Shown piece by piece: positions 47,591 through 55,911 of a stretch of 64,000 nucleotides of DNA. Below the pieces are notes generated by a model. That model ran no database searches. It saw nothing but the letters and a program-made list of their open reading frames with translations, and was not told the DNA's origin. Both the position numbers and the translations under genes were made by a program. The stretch is taken from the NCBI GenBank assembly GCA_963812965.1, contig CAWEXG010000004.1:93125-157124 (forward strand). Reading direction: 5' to 3'. Every line of letters begins with the position of its first letter. The stretch's first letter is position 1. This DNA is from DASXMT01 sp963812965. Lineage in GTDB: Bacteria > Actinomycetota > Acidimicrobiia > Acidimicrobiales > RAAP-2.

Positions 47591-48207
47591 GACGGGTCGT
47601 GGTCGCGAGTGACGTCGAACGGCCCGACCGGCTCGACATCCTCTGTCCGGACGGCGTTAAGCCGGCCAGTGCCCGAAAGGCGATAGTACGTCATCGTGCT
47701 CAATTTTGGCCCGTAGACATGGACACTTACGCCGCACTCATCGCTGTCGTTGACGATGTCGTGGATGTAGTGCGGGCCGAACGTGCGATGGTCGCCGGCG
47801 TGAAGGTCGTGCGAGCCCACGACGGCAACGCCGTGGCTGGTGGGTCTGAAGGTGGTCTCGAACAGAGACCCCCTTGCCACCACGATCGCACCGCTGGATG
47901 CGCCGTGATCGTGCAGCTCGATCTTCCCTCCCGACGGCCAACCGATGGCCCACGCTTCGAACAGATCGGTGGCAGCCAGCAGGACCCACCGGCGTTCGGT
48001 GACGTTCGCCAGCTCGGGAATGTCGGCGGCGGATACGGCGAAACCTTCTGCGATAGCCAGGAGGTCGACGTGACGCCGGGGTCGAGCAGCCGAGGGCTGG
48101 TTGGTGGGAGCGGCACACACGGGGTCCACCTCGACCACGCTGAGGTTCGACGTGGAGGGTGGGGAGATACCGACAGGGGAGCGGGGCTCGAGGAGCGTTG
48201 ATGCCAC
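47587..48207 (-). CDS. Cysteine dioxygenase (type I)
   Basis: A cupin iron enzyme oxidising cysteine to cysteine sulfinate. The first cupin motif reads KIELHDHGASSGAIVVARGSLFE with two iron-binding His. The second reads FGPHYIHDIVN with the third His. The C-terminal YYRL segment holds Tyr residues typical of the family. A non-conserved N-terminal region of about 40 residues precedes the domain. It is translationally coupled to the rhodanese gene. 3-Mercaptopropionate dioxygenase activity is an alternative. Confidence 0.85.
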   Translation of the reverse strand: MASTLLEPRSPVGISPPSTSNLSVVEVDPVCAAPTNQPSAARPRRHVDLLAIAEGFAVSAADIPELANVTERRWVLLAATDLFEAWAIGWPSGGKIELHDHGASSGAIVVARGSLFETTFRPTSHGVAVVGSHDLHAGDHRTFGPHYIHDIVNDSDECGVSVHVYGPKLSTMTYYRLSGTGRLNAVRTEDVEPVGPFDVTRDHDPS

Positions 48208-48238
48208 ACGGCTACTGTAGGTTCATAAATATGACTAA

Positions 48239-48868
48239 TCAAGTCGGATTTATAGAATTCTGGTCGCATCCGCCGCTGTCCCGCTGCCCCAGGTCGTATC
48301 CGGACAGGAAGATCGTTGCGTCGTGGACCCGAGGGAAGCGTGCCTCGAGCTCGTAGAAACGGCGTGAGTGGCCCCCTTCGAGGAGGTGAGCCAGTTCGTG
48401 GACGATGACGGCGTCGAGCACCCAGCCTGGCACGGGTCGAAGACGGTCGGAGATGCGGATCTCCCTCGTTGATGTTGTGCACGACCCCCAGCGCTTCTGC
48501 TGGCGGGACGACCATCGGATGGACGCTGGGCGTACCCCGTCGAGATACCGGTCGCCGAGCTCCGCGGCGCGATCGGCCAAGAAGTGATCGGAGGCGTGCA
48601 GGTTGGGCAGGGTCTTCAGCACTCGACCCACCAGGTGATCGACCATGTCGTCCAGTTCGGCACCCCGTAGCCAGTGGGGAGCGAGCACCACGATACGGTC
48701 GCCTTCCCACCGGGCGGCGGCCGACTTCCGCCGACGAGTGCTGTGTCGCACCTCGACCGCCGGTGCTGGTGGTGCCGCCGGTGCCGGTGGTGACGCCTGC
48801 GGCTGTGGCGGCGCCTGCTCGGTCTCGACCGGGAACAACTCGGTTGGGTTGTGAAATGGGAGGGTCAT
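48239..48868 (-). CDS. YgjP-like M48-type metallopeptidase domain protein
   Basis: The zinc motif is VIVHELAHLLEGGHSRRFYEL (HExxH plus the downstream His), preceded by WGSCTTSTREIRISDRLRPVP, the pattern of YgjP/WLM-type metallopeptidases. The start is set at ATG 48868 (MTLPFHNPTELF); the first 45 residues are a Pro/Ala/Gln linker and the family begins around RRKSAAARWEGD. The gene's final residues and the 30 bp after it are AT-rich. Confidence 0.82.
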   Translation of the reverse strand: MTLPFHNPTELFPVETEQAPPQPQASPPAPAAPPAPAVEVRHSTRRRKSAAARWEGDRIVVLAPHWLRGAELDDMVDHLVGRVLKTLPNLHASDHFLADRAAELGDRYLDGVRPASIRWSSRQQKRWGSCTTSTREIRISDRLRPVPGWVLDAVIVHELAHLLEGGHSRRFYELEARFPRVHDATIFLSGYDLGQRDSGGCDQNSINPT

Positions 48869-49017
48869 CTCTCTTACCGTACGGAGCAGGTGTGACGGCC
48901 TGGGACCACGGATTCCGGCTCGTCGCACCGATCGGGCGCCAGTCGCAGCGTATGCCAGATCACAGGGGGAAGGCGGTGACCCGAATAGGCCGGGGCTGGG
49001 TCGAGAGGTACGCTGAA

Positions 49018-49461
49018 ATGGTGGGTAGGTACTTCACGGGCCGCTGTATACGGATGCACATGACGCTGCTCGTGCTGCTTCCGGCGTTCGGCGTCCTGAC
49101 CTGGTGGCAGCTCAATCGAGCCGAGTCCGGGAACACGCTCAGCTGGGCATATACGTTCGAATGGCCGCTGTTCGCCGGGTACGCCTGCTACATGTGGTGG
49201 CACCTCATCCACGACACGCCCGAATCGAGGCAGCTGAGGACGGAGAGCGGCGAGATTGTTGCTGGTGGGGAATCAGGTGCCGTCGAAGCGCCGGTGGGCT
49301 GGGCTCTGGGCAAGCCCCGCCATGCCGAGCCCGTCGTCACAGAACCGTTCGCCGATGCAGCCGAGGCTGGGGTCGACGACGACACCGAGGATGAGGCGTT
49401 GGCCGCCTACAACCGGTATCTTGCCGAGTTGAACGTTTCTGGTGGTCAAAAGACCTGGTGA
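49018..49461 (+). CDS. Actinobacterial membrane protein of unknown function, paired with a DUF3817 protein
   Basis: 147 residues. It begins RYFTGRCIRMHMTLLVLLPAFGV, then TWWQLNRAESGNTLSWAYTF and a second helix FAGYACYMWWHLIHDTPE, followed by an acidic disordered tail. This two-helix WWQ/WPLFAGY pattern is common directly before DUF3817 genes in actinobacteria. ATG 49018 is preferred because GAGAGG lies 9 bases upstream; the frame is open further back. Confidence 0.6.
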   Translation: MVGRYFTGRCIRMHMTLLVLLPAFGVLTWWQLNRAESGNTLSWAYTFEWPLFAGYACYMWWHLIHDTPESRQLRTESGEIVAGGESGAVEAPVGWALGKPRHAEPVVTEPFADAAEAGVDDDTEDEALAAYNRYLAELNVSGGQKTW

Positions 49462-49518
49462 GCACGGCCCTTCCGGCTCGCTCTCCATGATCGGAGCCCG
49501 ACGAGTGAAGGAGTGGCT

Positions 49519-49836
49519 GTGAGCGGAGCACTGCTGCGGTACCGGATCATGGCCTACATCGTGGGGACCGGCCTCATCATCCTGGTGTTCGTGGGCATTC
49601 CGCTGCAGATCGCTGGTCATCCTGGCGTGGTCGGTGTGGTCGGGACCCTCCACGGGTTTCTCTACATCGTCTACCTGGTCGCCGGTGCTGATCTGGCCCG
49701 GCGGGCACACTGGTCGCTGGGGCGGATCGTCATGGTGGTGGCAGCCGGGTTCGTCCCGTTCGTGGCGTTCATCGTGGAGCGCAAGGTCACCCGCCAGATG
49801 AAGGAGTCCGGCGAGCTCGAGGTTGCGAACGGCTGA
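49519..49836 (+). CDS. DUF3817 integral membrane protein
   Basis: 105 residues with three helices (MAYIVGTGLIILVFVGIPLQ; VVGTLHGFLYIVYLVAGADLARR; IVMVVAAGFVPFVAFIVERKV). The HGFLYIVY and FVAFIVERKVTR segments are hallmarks of DUF3817. GTG 49519 is chosen because AAGGAG (49508-49513) lies 5 bases before it. The function of the family is unknown. Confidence 0.8.
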   Translation: MSGALLRYRIMAYIVGTGLIILVFVGIPLQIAGHPGVVGVVGTLHGFLYIVYLVAGADLARRAHWSLGRIVMVVAAGFVPFVAFIVERKVTRQMKESGELEVANG

Positions 49837-49927
49837 CGGGTTTCCTGGACCATCAACTCCTTATCCGTTGAGCCTCCAGGTCCCGAAACTACGTTTGAGA
49901 GGTGGTGTCCTATGAAGGGACACGAGC

Positions 49928-52900
49928 ATGGAGAGACCGCGTGACCGACCGATTCGCTGGACAAGCCTCACCGTGGTGCGTGTACCGGACGGTGAAGCGC
50001 GCCAGGTCTCTTCCCGTTCGTCACAGGCCAGGGTCTCGGTCGACGTCGTGACTGATCTTCACGCCCGTCCTACCTCGGTGCATCTCGACGACAAGTTCTT
50101 GGCAACGGACGGCCGGGTACTGCTCTCGGGCATCCAGGCGCTGGTTCGTCTGACCCTCGATCAACGCAGGTTGGACGCCGGACGCGGCCTTAATACGGGT
50201 ATTTATGTCAGCGGGTACCCGGGTTCCCCATTGGGTGGTCTGGACCTCGAGTTCGGCCGTGCCCGACGTTTGCTCGATTCCGACAGGATGGTGTTCCACC
50301 CTGGTCTCAACGAGGAGATCGCTGCGACCTCGGTGGCGGGAACACAGCTCCTCAGGCACGTTCCGGGACGTACCCGCGACGGGGTGACCGGCTTCTGGTA
50401 TGGGAAGAACCCTGGTCTCGATCGTGCAGCGGACGCCATTCGTCACGGCAACATCGCCGGCACAGCCCCCCTCGGCGGCGCTGTTGCATGGATCGGGGAC
50501 GATCCGGCATGTAAGTCGTCGACCCTCCCGAGCGGGTGCGAGCTCCTGGCGAGGAGCTTGCATCTGCCGCTCTTGGCACCGAGCACTGTCGGCGAGGTCC
50601 TGACCCTGGGTCTGCACGCTGTCGCGTTGTCGCGGATGAGCGGTCTGTGGGCAGGTCTGAAGATCGTCGCTGACATCGCAGATGCATCTGCGACCGTTGA
50701 CCTGACCGACCTGGGTGCTGACATACCCCGTCCGGATCCGAGTCGTTCGACCCCGGCTATCACGCTGCTGGGGCCCGAAGCCGTTCAGGTCGAAGAGCAT
50801 CTCCTGACCGTTCGCCTCCCTCGGGTACACGAGTACGCCAGGGAAGCGGGGTTGAACCGCATCGTCGCCGATACGAAGCGGGCGCGGCTCGGGATCGTTG
50901 CCGGCGGCTCGGCTTATGCGACGTTGGTCAGCGCCCTCGACTGGTTGGGGATCGACGAGTCGACCCGGCACCGCCTCGGTGTGAGGATCATCAAGATCGG
51001 GCTGACATGGCCGCTCGACGGCCCCCAGGTCCAGGCCATGGTCTCTGGTCTCGAAGAAGTGCTGGTGATCGAGGACAAGGCGTCGTTTCTCGAGGCACAG
51101 ATCAAAGACCTTCTGTACGGAGCAGCCCACCAACCTCGGATCTCGGGCAAGCGTGATCCGGAAGGTCGGGTGTTACTGCCGGCCCACGGGGTGCTCGACG
51201 TCGATACGGTTGCCCAGGCGGTCTTGACGCGCCTACCTCAGGATCAGATCACCGATGTCATGCAGGCACGTGCTGCGCACGCACGGTCCCGGGCACTCGC
51301 CGGTCGGTCCGGTGTCCGAGGTGGAGGGAAGACGATTCCTCTGCGCGTCCAGTCACTTCCTCCACGAACCCCCTACTTCTGCTCCGGTTGTCCACACAAC
51401 CGGTCGACACGTGCTGCTGACGACCAGTTGATCGGGGTGGGAATCGGCTGTCACGTGATGGTCACGCTGGACGACGACGGGCGGGAACGTTGCTCGGCCT
51501 CACCCAGATGGGAGGGGAGGGAGCACAGTGGATCGGCCTGGCTCCGTTCACCACGGGTGAGCACTTTGTCCAGAACCTGGGGGACGGTACCTTCTTCCAC
51601 TCGGGCTCCCTGGCGGTTCGAGCGGCGGTTGCCGCCGGTGTCACCATGACGTTCAAGTTGCTGTACAACGACGCCGTTGCCATGACGGGTGGCCAGACGC
51701 CCGAAGGTCGGCTGGGGATCCCGGACCTCACCCGGTGGCTCGCCCTGGAAGGCGTCCGGAAAACCGTCGTCACCACCCCGACCCGCGGTCGTACCGCCGT
51801 GTCTCGCTCGACTCGACCGCCGAAGTGCGGCACAGGGACGAGCTGGTCGACATCGAGGCGGAGCTGGCTGCAACTCCCGGCGTGACCGTCCTGCTCTACG
51901 ACGATCGTTGTGCTGCTGAAGAGCGGCGGCTACGCAAGAGGGAGCGCCTGCCGGCGGTGGCCGAACGTGTCTGGATCAACCAGCGGGTCTGCGAAGGATG
52001 TGGTGATTGCGGGCAGAAGTCGAGTTGTCTGTCGGTGGTTCCAGTGGAGACAGCGTTCGGCCGGAAGACCGAGATTCACCAGAGCTCGTGCAACCAGGAC
52101 TTCTCCTGTCTCGACGGGAACTGTCCATCGTTCGTCGTCGTCACACCGACTGCCAACAAGGGAAGCCAGAAGAGCGCGAAGCAGACACCAGGGAGCTCAT
52201 TGTCGCTTCCCGTCGTGCCGCACGAGCCTGTACTGAGGTTCACCGACGACGAGCTGCTCATCCGGATACCTGGCATAGGTGGGACCGGGGTCGTGACCAT
52301 CTCTCAGATCCTGCAGATGGCTGCTCACATCGATGGTCGTCATGTCGCCGGGCTCGAGCAGATCGGATTGGCGCAGAAAGGCGGCCCAGTCGTCTCCGAT
52401 ATCCATATATCGACCCGACCGGTCGAGGGCGCCATTCTCGCCAGTGAAGAGACCGTTGACGTTGTGGTCGCATGCGATGCCCTCAGCACAGCAGCCCCGG
52501 CGAACCTGTCACGAATGGCGGTCGGGCACACGGTCGCTGTGGTGAACACCACGCACGTGCCAACAGCAGCGATGGTGCGTGATCCAGCCATCGACTACCC
52601 GACAGACGCGGTGATCGCTGCAATCGAAGACGTCACGGCCAAGGAGTCGAATCTGTACATCCCGGCTCAGTGGATTGCTGAGCAGCTCTTTGGTGATCAT
52701 CTGCCGGCCAACATGGTGCTGATCGGCGCTGCATACCAGCACGGATGTCTTCCGGTGCGTGGGGTGGCGATCGAGGACGCGATCCGCTTGAACGGAGTCA
52801 TGGTCGACGTCAACCTTCTTGCGTTCCGATGGGGGCGGGCGGCCGCCATCGATCTCGATGCTGTCGTCAGCGAATTGGAGCCGACGAAGCCGGTCGAGCA

Positions 52901-53570
52901 GATCACACCGGAAGCGGTGCGGCTCGTCGAATCGAGTGATCTCCCGGCAACTCTCTCGGGCGTCGTCACCCGGCTGGTGAATGAGCTCATCTCCTACCAG
53001 GACATCCGTTACGCCGAGGCCTACCTGAAGGATGTCGTGACGGTGGCGGCCATTGAGACAGCGGCGACCAATGACGGCGACGTCCCGGTGAGCCGGGCAT
53101 ACGCCACTTCCCTGTTCAAGTTGCTTGCCTATAAGGACGAGTACGAAGTCGCCCGACTTCACCTGGACACCGTCGAATCCGCTCGGTTTCGGGTGGAGTT
53201 CGGTGAGAACGTGCGTGCCCGCGTCATGCTCCACCCGCCGCTCCTCAAGACATTCGGCCTCCGACGAAAGATCTCCCTGGGTCGGGCCACTGGACCCGCG
53301 TTCGTGGCGTTGCGGGCAGGTCGCCGACTCCGCGGTAGACGGTTGGACCCGTTCGGGCACAGCGAGATGCGTCGTCTGGAGCGAGCGCTACCTCTCGAGT
53401 ACAAGGTGATCATGAGCGCAGGGTTGGCAAAGCTCCGGACGGAGAACGTCGCCGACGTCAAGGCACTCGCGGAGACGCCCGACCTCGTCAGGGGCTACGA
53501 GGAGGTGAAGTTGGCCGGGGTCGAACGCTTCCGTCAACGCGCTCACGAGTTATTGGCCGGCCTTGGTTAG
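49928..53570 (+). CDS. Fused indolepyruvate:ferredoxin oxidoreductase (two frameshifts)
   Basis: A TPP and iron-sulfur enzyme that oxidatively decarboxylates aryl-pyruvates to acyl-CoA with ferredoxin. Order of domains: TPP/transketolase-like parts (GRVLLSGIQALVRLTLDQRR, NTGIYVSGYPGSPLGGLDLE, SGCPHNRST, GIGCH, GGEGAQWIG), a ferredoxin-type cluster region (INQRVCEGCGDCGQKSSCLS with more Cys at FSCLDGNCPSF), and the gamma domain (RIPGIGGTGVVTISQIL, GLAQKGGPVVSDIH). Frame breaks are near 51485 and 51790. Reconstructed length is about 1210 residues. ATG 49928 has aaggga 8 bases upstream; similarity begins some 50 residues in. Confidence 0.9.
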
Positions 53571-53647
53571 GAGGCCGCGTCAGTAGGCGCCGGCCGTGGC
53601 TCGAGCGGCCCGGCGACAAAGCTGTCGAGAGCGAGATGATGGCCAAG

Positions 53648-53880
53648 CTATGGGGCGGCGGTCCAACGCCAGGCTCTTCCACCGTGCCTGCCTTCGGCTA
53701 CCTCGGTGATGAGTCGGGCACGGATGCGCCGGGCATCGGCAATACCCTTGCGTATCGTGCGGCTCACCTGGCGAAGCTTGCCAGTGGCGGGGTCCCGGCC
53801 TACGTGTACCTGGACTTCCCAGCGGTCAGGCCCGATCTGTCGGATACCCTTCCCTATTCGGACTCGTTTGAACGGCGCAC
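53648..53880 (-). pseudogene. Truncated tyrosine-type integrase relic (N-terminal arm-binding domain only)
   Basis: On the reverse strand the sequence reads GPDRWEVQVHVGRDPATGK, then LRQVSRTIRKGIADARRI and LITEVAEGRHGG, the typical N-terminus of an actinobacterial phage/ICE integrase. AAGGAG is followed by a GTG at 53880, but the first residues (RRSNESE) are in another frame. The sequence meets TAG at 53648-53650 just after EGRHGG. No core-binding or catalytic domain is present. It lies 61 bp left of tRNA-Arg. An overlapping forward ORF (53636-53890) is its antisense shadow. Confidence 0.7.
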
Positions 53881-53941
53881 CGCTCCTTGAGATTGAATTT
53901 TGATTGGATAGTGGTACCGCGAGTCAGTAAAAGACCAGTCA

Positions 53942-54014
53942 GCCCACGTAGCTCAGGGGATAGAGCGTCGGTTTCCTAAACCGTGCGTCGCAGGTTCGAA
54001 TCCTGCCGTGGGCG
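53942..54014 (+). tRNA. tRNA-Arg (anticodon CCU)
   Basis: A complete cloverleaf: acceptor GCCCACG/CGTGGGC, D-arm GCTC..GAGC, anticodon stem around the loop TTCCTAA (anticodon CCT, reading AGG), T-arm CAGGTTCGAATCCTG, discriminator G. The first anticodon-stem pair is T-T. CCA is not encoded. tRNA-Arg(CCU) is a frequent integration site for genetic elements, and an integrase relic lies next to it. Confidence 0.93.
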
Positions 54015-54127
54015 CTTTTCTAAAACTGACAGACACGGGTTACACATGAGGTCTCCAGCATGAGGAGGAGACCTGGTGAGTGAGCAAGAACTGGCGAGGA
54101 ACGCAGTGGGAATCACCCACCCCACCC

Positions 54128-54190
54128 AGCCCAAGAACCGGCTCACCGTATGTGGTCCCCCGCCCCCTAACCCCGGACGGGGAGCCACGC
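54128..54190. repeat. Left copy of a dispersed hairpin repeat
   Basis: The segment from gaaccggc through tgtggtcccccgccccctaa and ccccggacgggga is shared with 60055-60116. In this copy the right hairpin arm is degenerate (CGGGGAGCCAC against CGGGGGACCAC expected). It is followed at about 54188-54252 by two imperfect 34-base tandem units beginning gctatcttttt. These lie in the leader of the TetR gene. Confidence 0.75.
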
Positions 54191-54253
54191 TATCTTTTTC
54201 CAGCAAAAGATGGAGGACCGCGCTATCTTTTTGTAGCACGACACGGGGGACCA

Positions 54254-55057
54254 ATGGACGGGATCATGGCAACAACATCGCTGAAGAAGACAGCGCCATC
54301 AAAGAGCACACCAGCAGCACAACGGACACGAGGTGCTCCTGTCTACAGCAACAACGAGTCCTACCCCGGCTCCACCTCACCCCTTGATCCCTCCAGAGCC
54401 CTTCGCAAAGGCGGCCAGACCCACCCCAAAGGCCATGTCGAACGCGTCCAACGAGAACGCCTGATCGACGGCTTTGTGCTCACCGCTGCCGACGTTGGCT
54501 ACGACAAAGCCATGGTCAAAGCCATCTGTAAGCGAGCAGGCGTTGCCTTCAACACCTTCTACGTCTTCTTCCAGTCCAAAGAAGAGCTGTTCATCGACGC
54601 CTACGACCAAGGCACCGAGCTGCTCATTGCCCAGGTGAACGCAGCCACACCGAAGATCGGCTCTGTTCCCTGGAAACAACGCGTTGAGACCACGCTGACT
54701 GCGTTCCTCACCATCCTGGCTGACAACCCAGCGTTTGCCAAGCTGATCGAAGTCGAAGCCCTCAGAGTTGGACCAGCGATCATGAAACGCGTCGACAACA
54801 ACTACATGGAATCGTTCACCCTGTTCAAAGACGCTGAAGCCAGAGACGATCTGAAGCTCACGACCAAAGACCTGATGCCACTGGTTACCGGTGGCATCCA
54901 TGCTCGACTTTCGTTCCATCTTCGCTCCAACAAGACCAAACGCCTTTCTGATCTCGCTCCTGATTTGACCACCTTCGTTCTGGCGTCGTTCCAGGAGCGC
55001 AAGGGCGCCAAGCGTCCGGCGGTAAAGCCGGTTCGGAGAAGGTCGGCTGCTCGATGA
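54254..55057 (+). CDS. TetR-family transcriptional regulator
   Basis: About 267 residues. The HTH is GYDKAMVKAICKRAGVAFNT with the typical FYVFFQSKEELFIDAYD that follows it, at residues 85-120. The C-terminal ligand/dimer domain is helical (WKQRVETTLTAFLTILADNP). The N-terminal 60 residues are basic, Thr/Ser/Pro-rich and unlike the family. ATG 54254 or ATG 54266 could be used; the frame is open to 54080 through the repeat DNA. Its base composition is lower in GC than the core genes. Confidence 0.8.
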   Translation: MDGIMATTSLKKTAPSKSTPAAQRTRGAPVYSNNESYPGSTSPLDPSRALRKGGQTHPKGHVERVQRERLIDGFVLTAADVGYDKAMVKAICKRAGVAFNTFYVFFQSKEELFIDAYDQGTELLIAQVNAATPKIGSVPWKQRVETTLTAFLTILADNPAFAKLIEVEALRVGPAIMKRVDNNYMESFTLFKDAEARDDLKLTTKDLMPLVTGGIHARLSFHLRSNKTKRLSDLAPDLTTFVLASFQERKGAKRPAVKPVRRRSAAR

Positions 55058-55090
55058 GGTTTCTCTAAAGCAAGGCCAACTGACACCAAG

Positions 55091-55108
55091 ATACACATCA
55101 TGGTGTAT
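55091..55108 (+). promoter_or_regulatory. Palindromic operator before the vapBC pair
   Basis: ATACAC (55091-55096) and GTGTAT (55103-55108) form a perfect inverted repeat around atcatg, 11 bp before the antitoxin start. TATTCT overlapping its right arm could be the -10 element. VapBC complexes typically bind such a site to repress their own promoter. Confidence 0.55.
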
Positions 55109-55119
55109 TCTTGTTCCTA

Positions 55120-55332
55120 GTGTCCCGGACGAATCTCGATATCGATGACGAGCTCGTTGCCGAAACGATGCAGCGCTATGGGCTCAGCACGAAGCGTGCT
55201 GCAGTCGATTTTGCCCTGCGCCGTCTTGTTGGCGACACGATGTCTCGAGACGAAGCGCTTGAGATGGAAGGGAGCGGATGGGACGCCGACCTCGATGAGC
55301 TACGCAGTGACACCGCTGCGGCGCTCGGATGA
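55120..55332 (+). CDS. vapB: VapB-type antitoxin (type II toxin-antitoxin, VapB family 2)
   Basis: 70 residues: RTNLDIDDELVAETMQRYGL followed by STKRAAVDFALRRLVGD, the ribbon-helix-helix VapB pattern, then the toxin-binding MEGSGWDADLDELRSD tail. GTG 55120 gives the canonical N-terminus; TTG 55111 would add three residues. The stop overlaps the toxin ATG by four bases. Confidence 0.88.
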   Translation: MSRTNLDIDDELVAETMQRYGLSTKRAAVDFALRRLVGDTMSRDEALEMEGSGWDADLDELRSDTAAALG

Positions 55333-55736
55333 CGCTGGTCGACACTTCAGCCTGGGTCGAGTACTTACGAGCGTCGGGGAGCAGAGCACATCGCCAGCTT
55401 CATCGCCTCATCGAGGACGATGCCCCGTTGCACGCCACTGACGTCGTGGTCATGGAGATTCTTGCTGGCGGACGTGACGAGGCACATGTCGTCCAGCTCC
55501 GTCGGCTTCTGGCACGCTGCGAGTTCGTGCCGACGGAAGGGCTGGGGGACTTCGAGGCGGCCGCGCTGCTCTACCGACAATGCCGGCGTGCCGGAACGAC
55601 CGTCCGCTCTCTCACGGACTGCCTCATTGCTGCGGTTGCGGTCCGCTCTGACCTTGAGGTACTACACGCTGACAAGGACTTCGATGCGCTTGCGTGCCAC
55701 ACCAGCCTCCGTCTCTACACGAACCGGCAGAAGTAA
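55329..55736 (+). CDS. vapC: VapC toxin, PIN-domain RNase
   Basis: 135 residues. PIN motifs in order are MTLVDTSAWVEYLR (Asp), VVVMEILAGGRDE (Glu), RSLTDCLIAAVAVR (Asp) and VLHADKDFDALA (Asp). All acidic residues of the active site are present, so the toxin should be active as a site-specific RNase. The four-base overlap with vapB couples their translation. Confidence 0.9.
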   Translation: MTLVDTSAWVEYLRASGSRAHRQLHRLIEDDAPLHATDVVVMEILAGGRDEAHVVQLRRLLARCEFVPTEGLGDFEAAALLYRQCRRAGTTVRSLTDCLIAAVAVRSDLEVLHADKDFDALACHTSLRLYTNRQK

Positions 55737-55789
55737 GAACTCCCACCGACACGTGTGCCCAGCTCACCACCCCTGTTCACAAATCTCTA

Positions 55790-55818
55790 TTGACAAGTTC
55801 AAGAACCTGGAGTTAGAT
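55790..55818 (+). promoter_or_regulatory. Strong sigma-70-type promoter before the secreted repeat protein gene
   Basis: TTGACA (55790-55795), exactly 17 bp, then TTAGAT (55813-55818). This is the closest match to consensus in the window and lies about 95 bp upstream of the start codon of the secreted protein gene. Confidence 0.6.
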
Positions 55819-55911
55819 GCCACCGCGACCAGTTTGAGAAACACGAAGCGCGTACCGTTAGGTCGAGAAGCAAGAAGCGCCAGATTCACTCACTAAACCG
55901 AAAGCAGGGGG

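Noticed and set aside
47060..47686. Forward ORF encoding repeated GCRVPGA peptides
   Set aside because: It is created by the 7-bp minisatellite and the antisense of the rhodanese gene; there is no start signal or family.
53636..53890. Forward 84-residue hypothetical protein
   Set aside because: The opposite strand encodes recognisable integrase N-terminal sequence over the same bases, so this ORF is the shadow.
53976..54254. Reverse ORF ending in RQDSNLRRTV
   Set aside because: The C-terminus is the antisense translation of the tRNA-Arg T-arm, a known spurious annotation pattern; the rest is repeat DNA.
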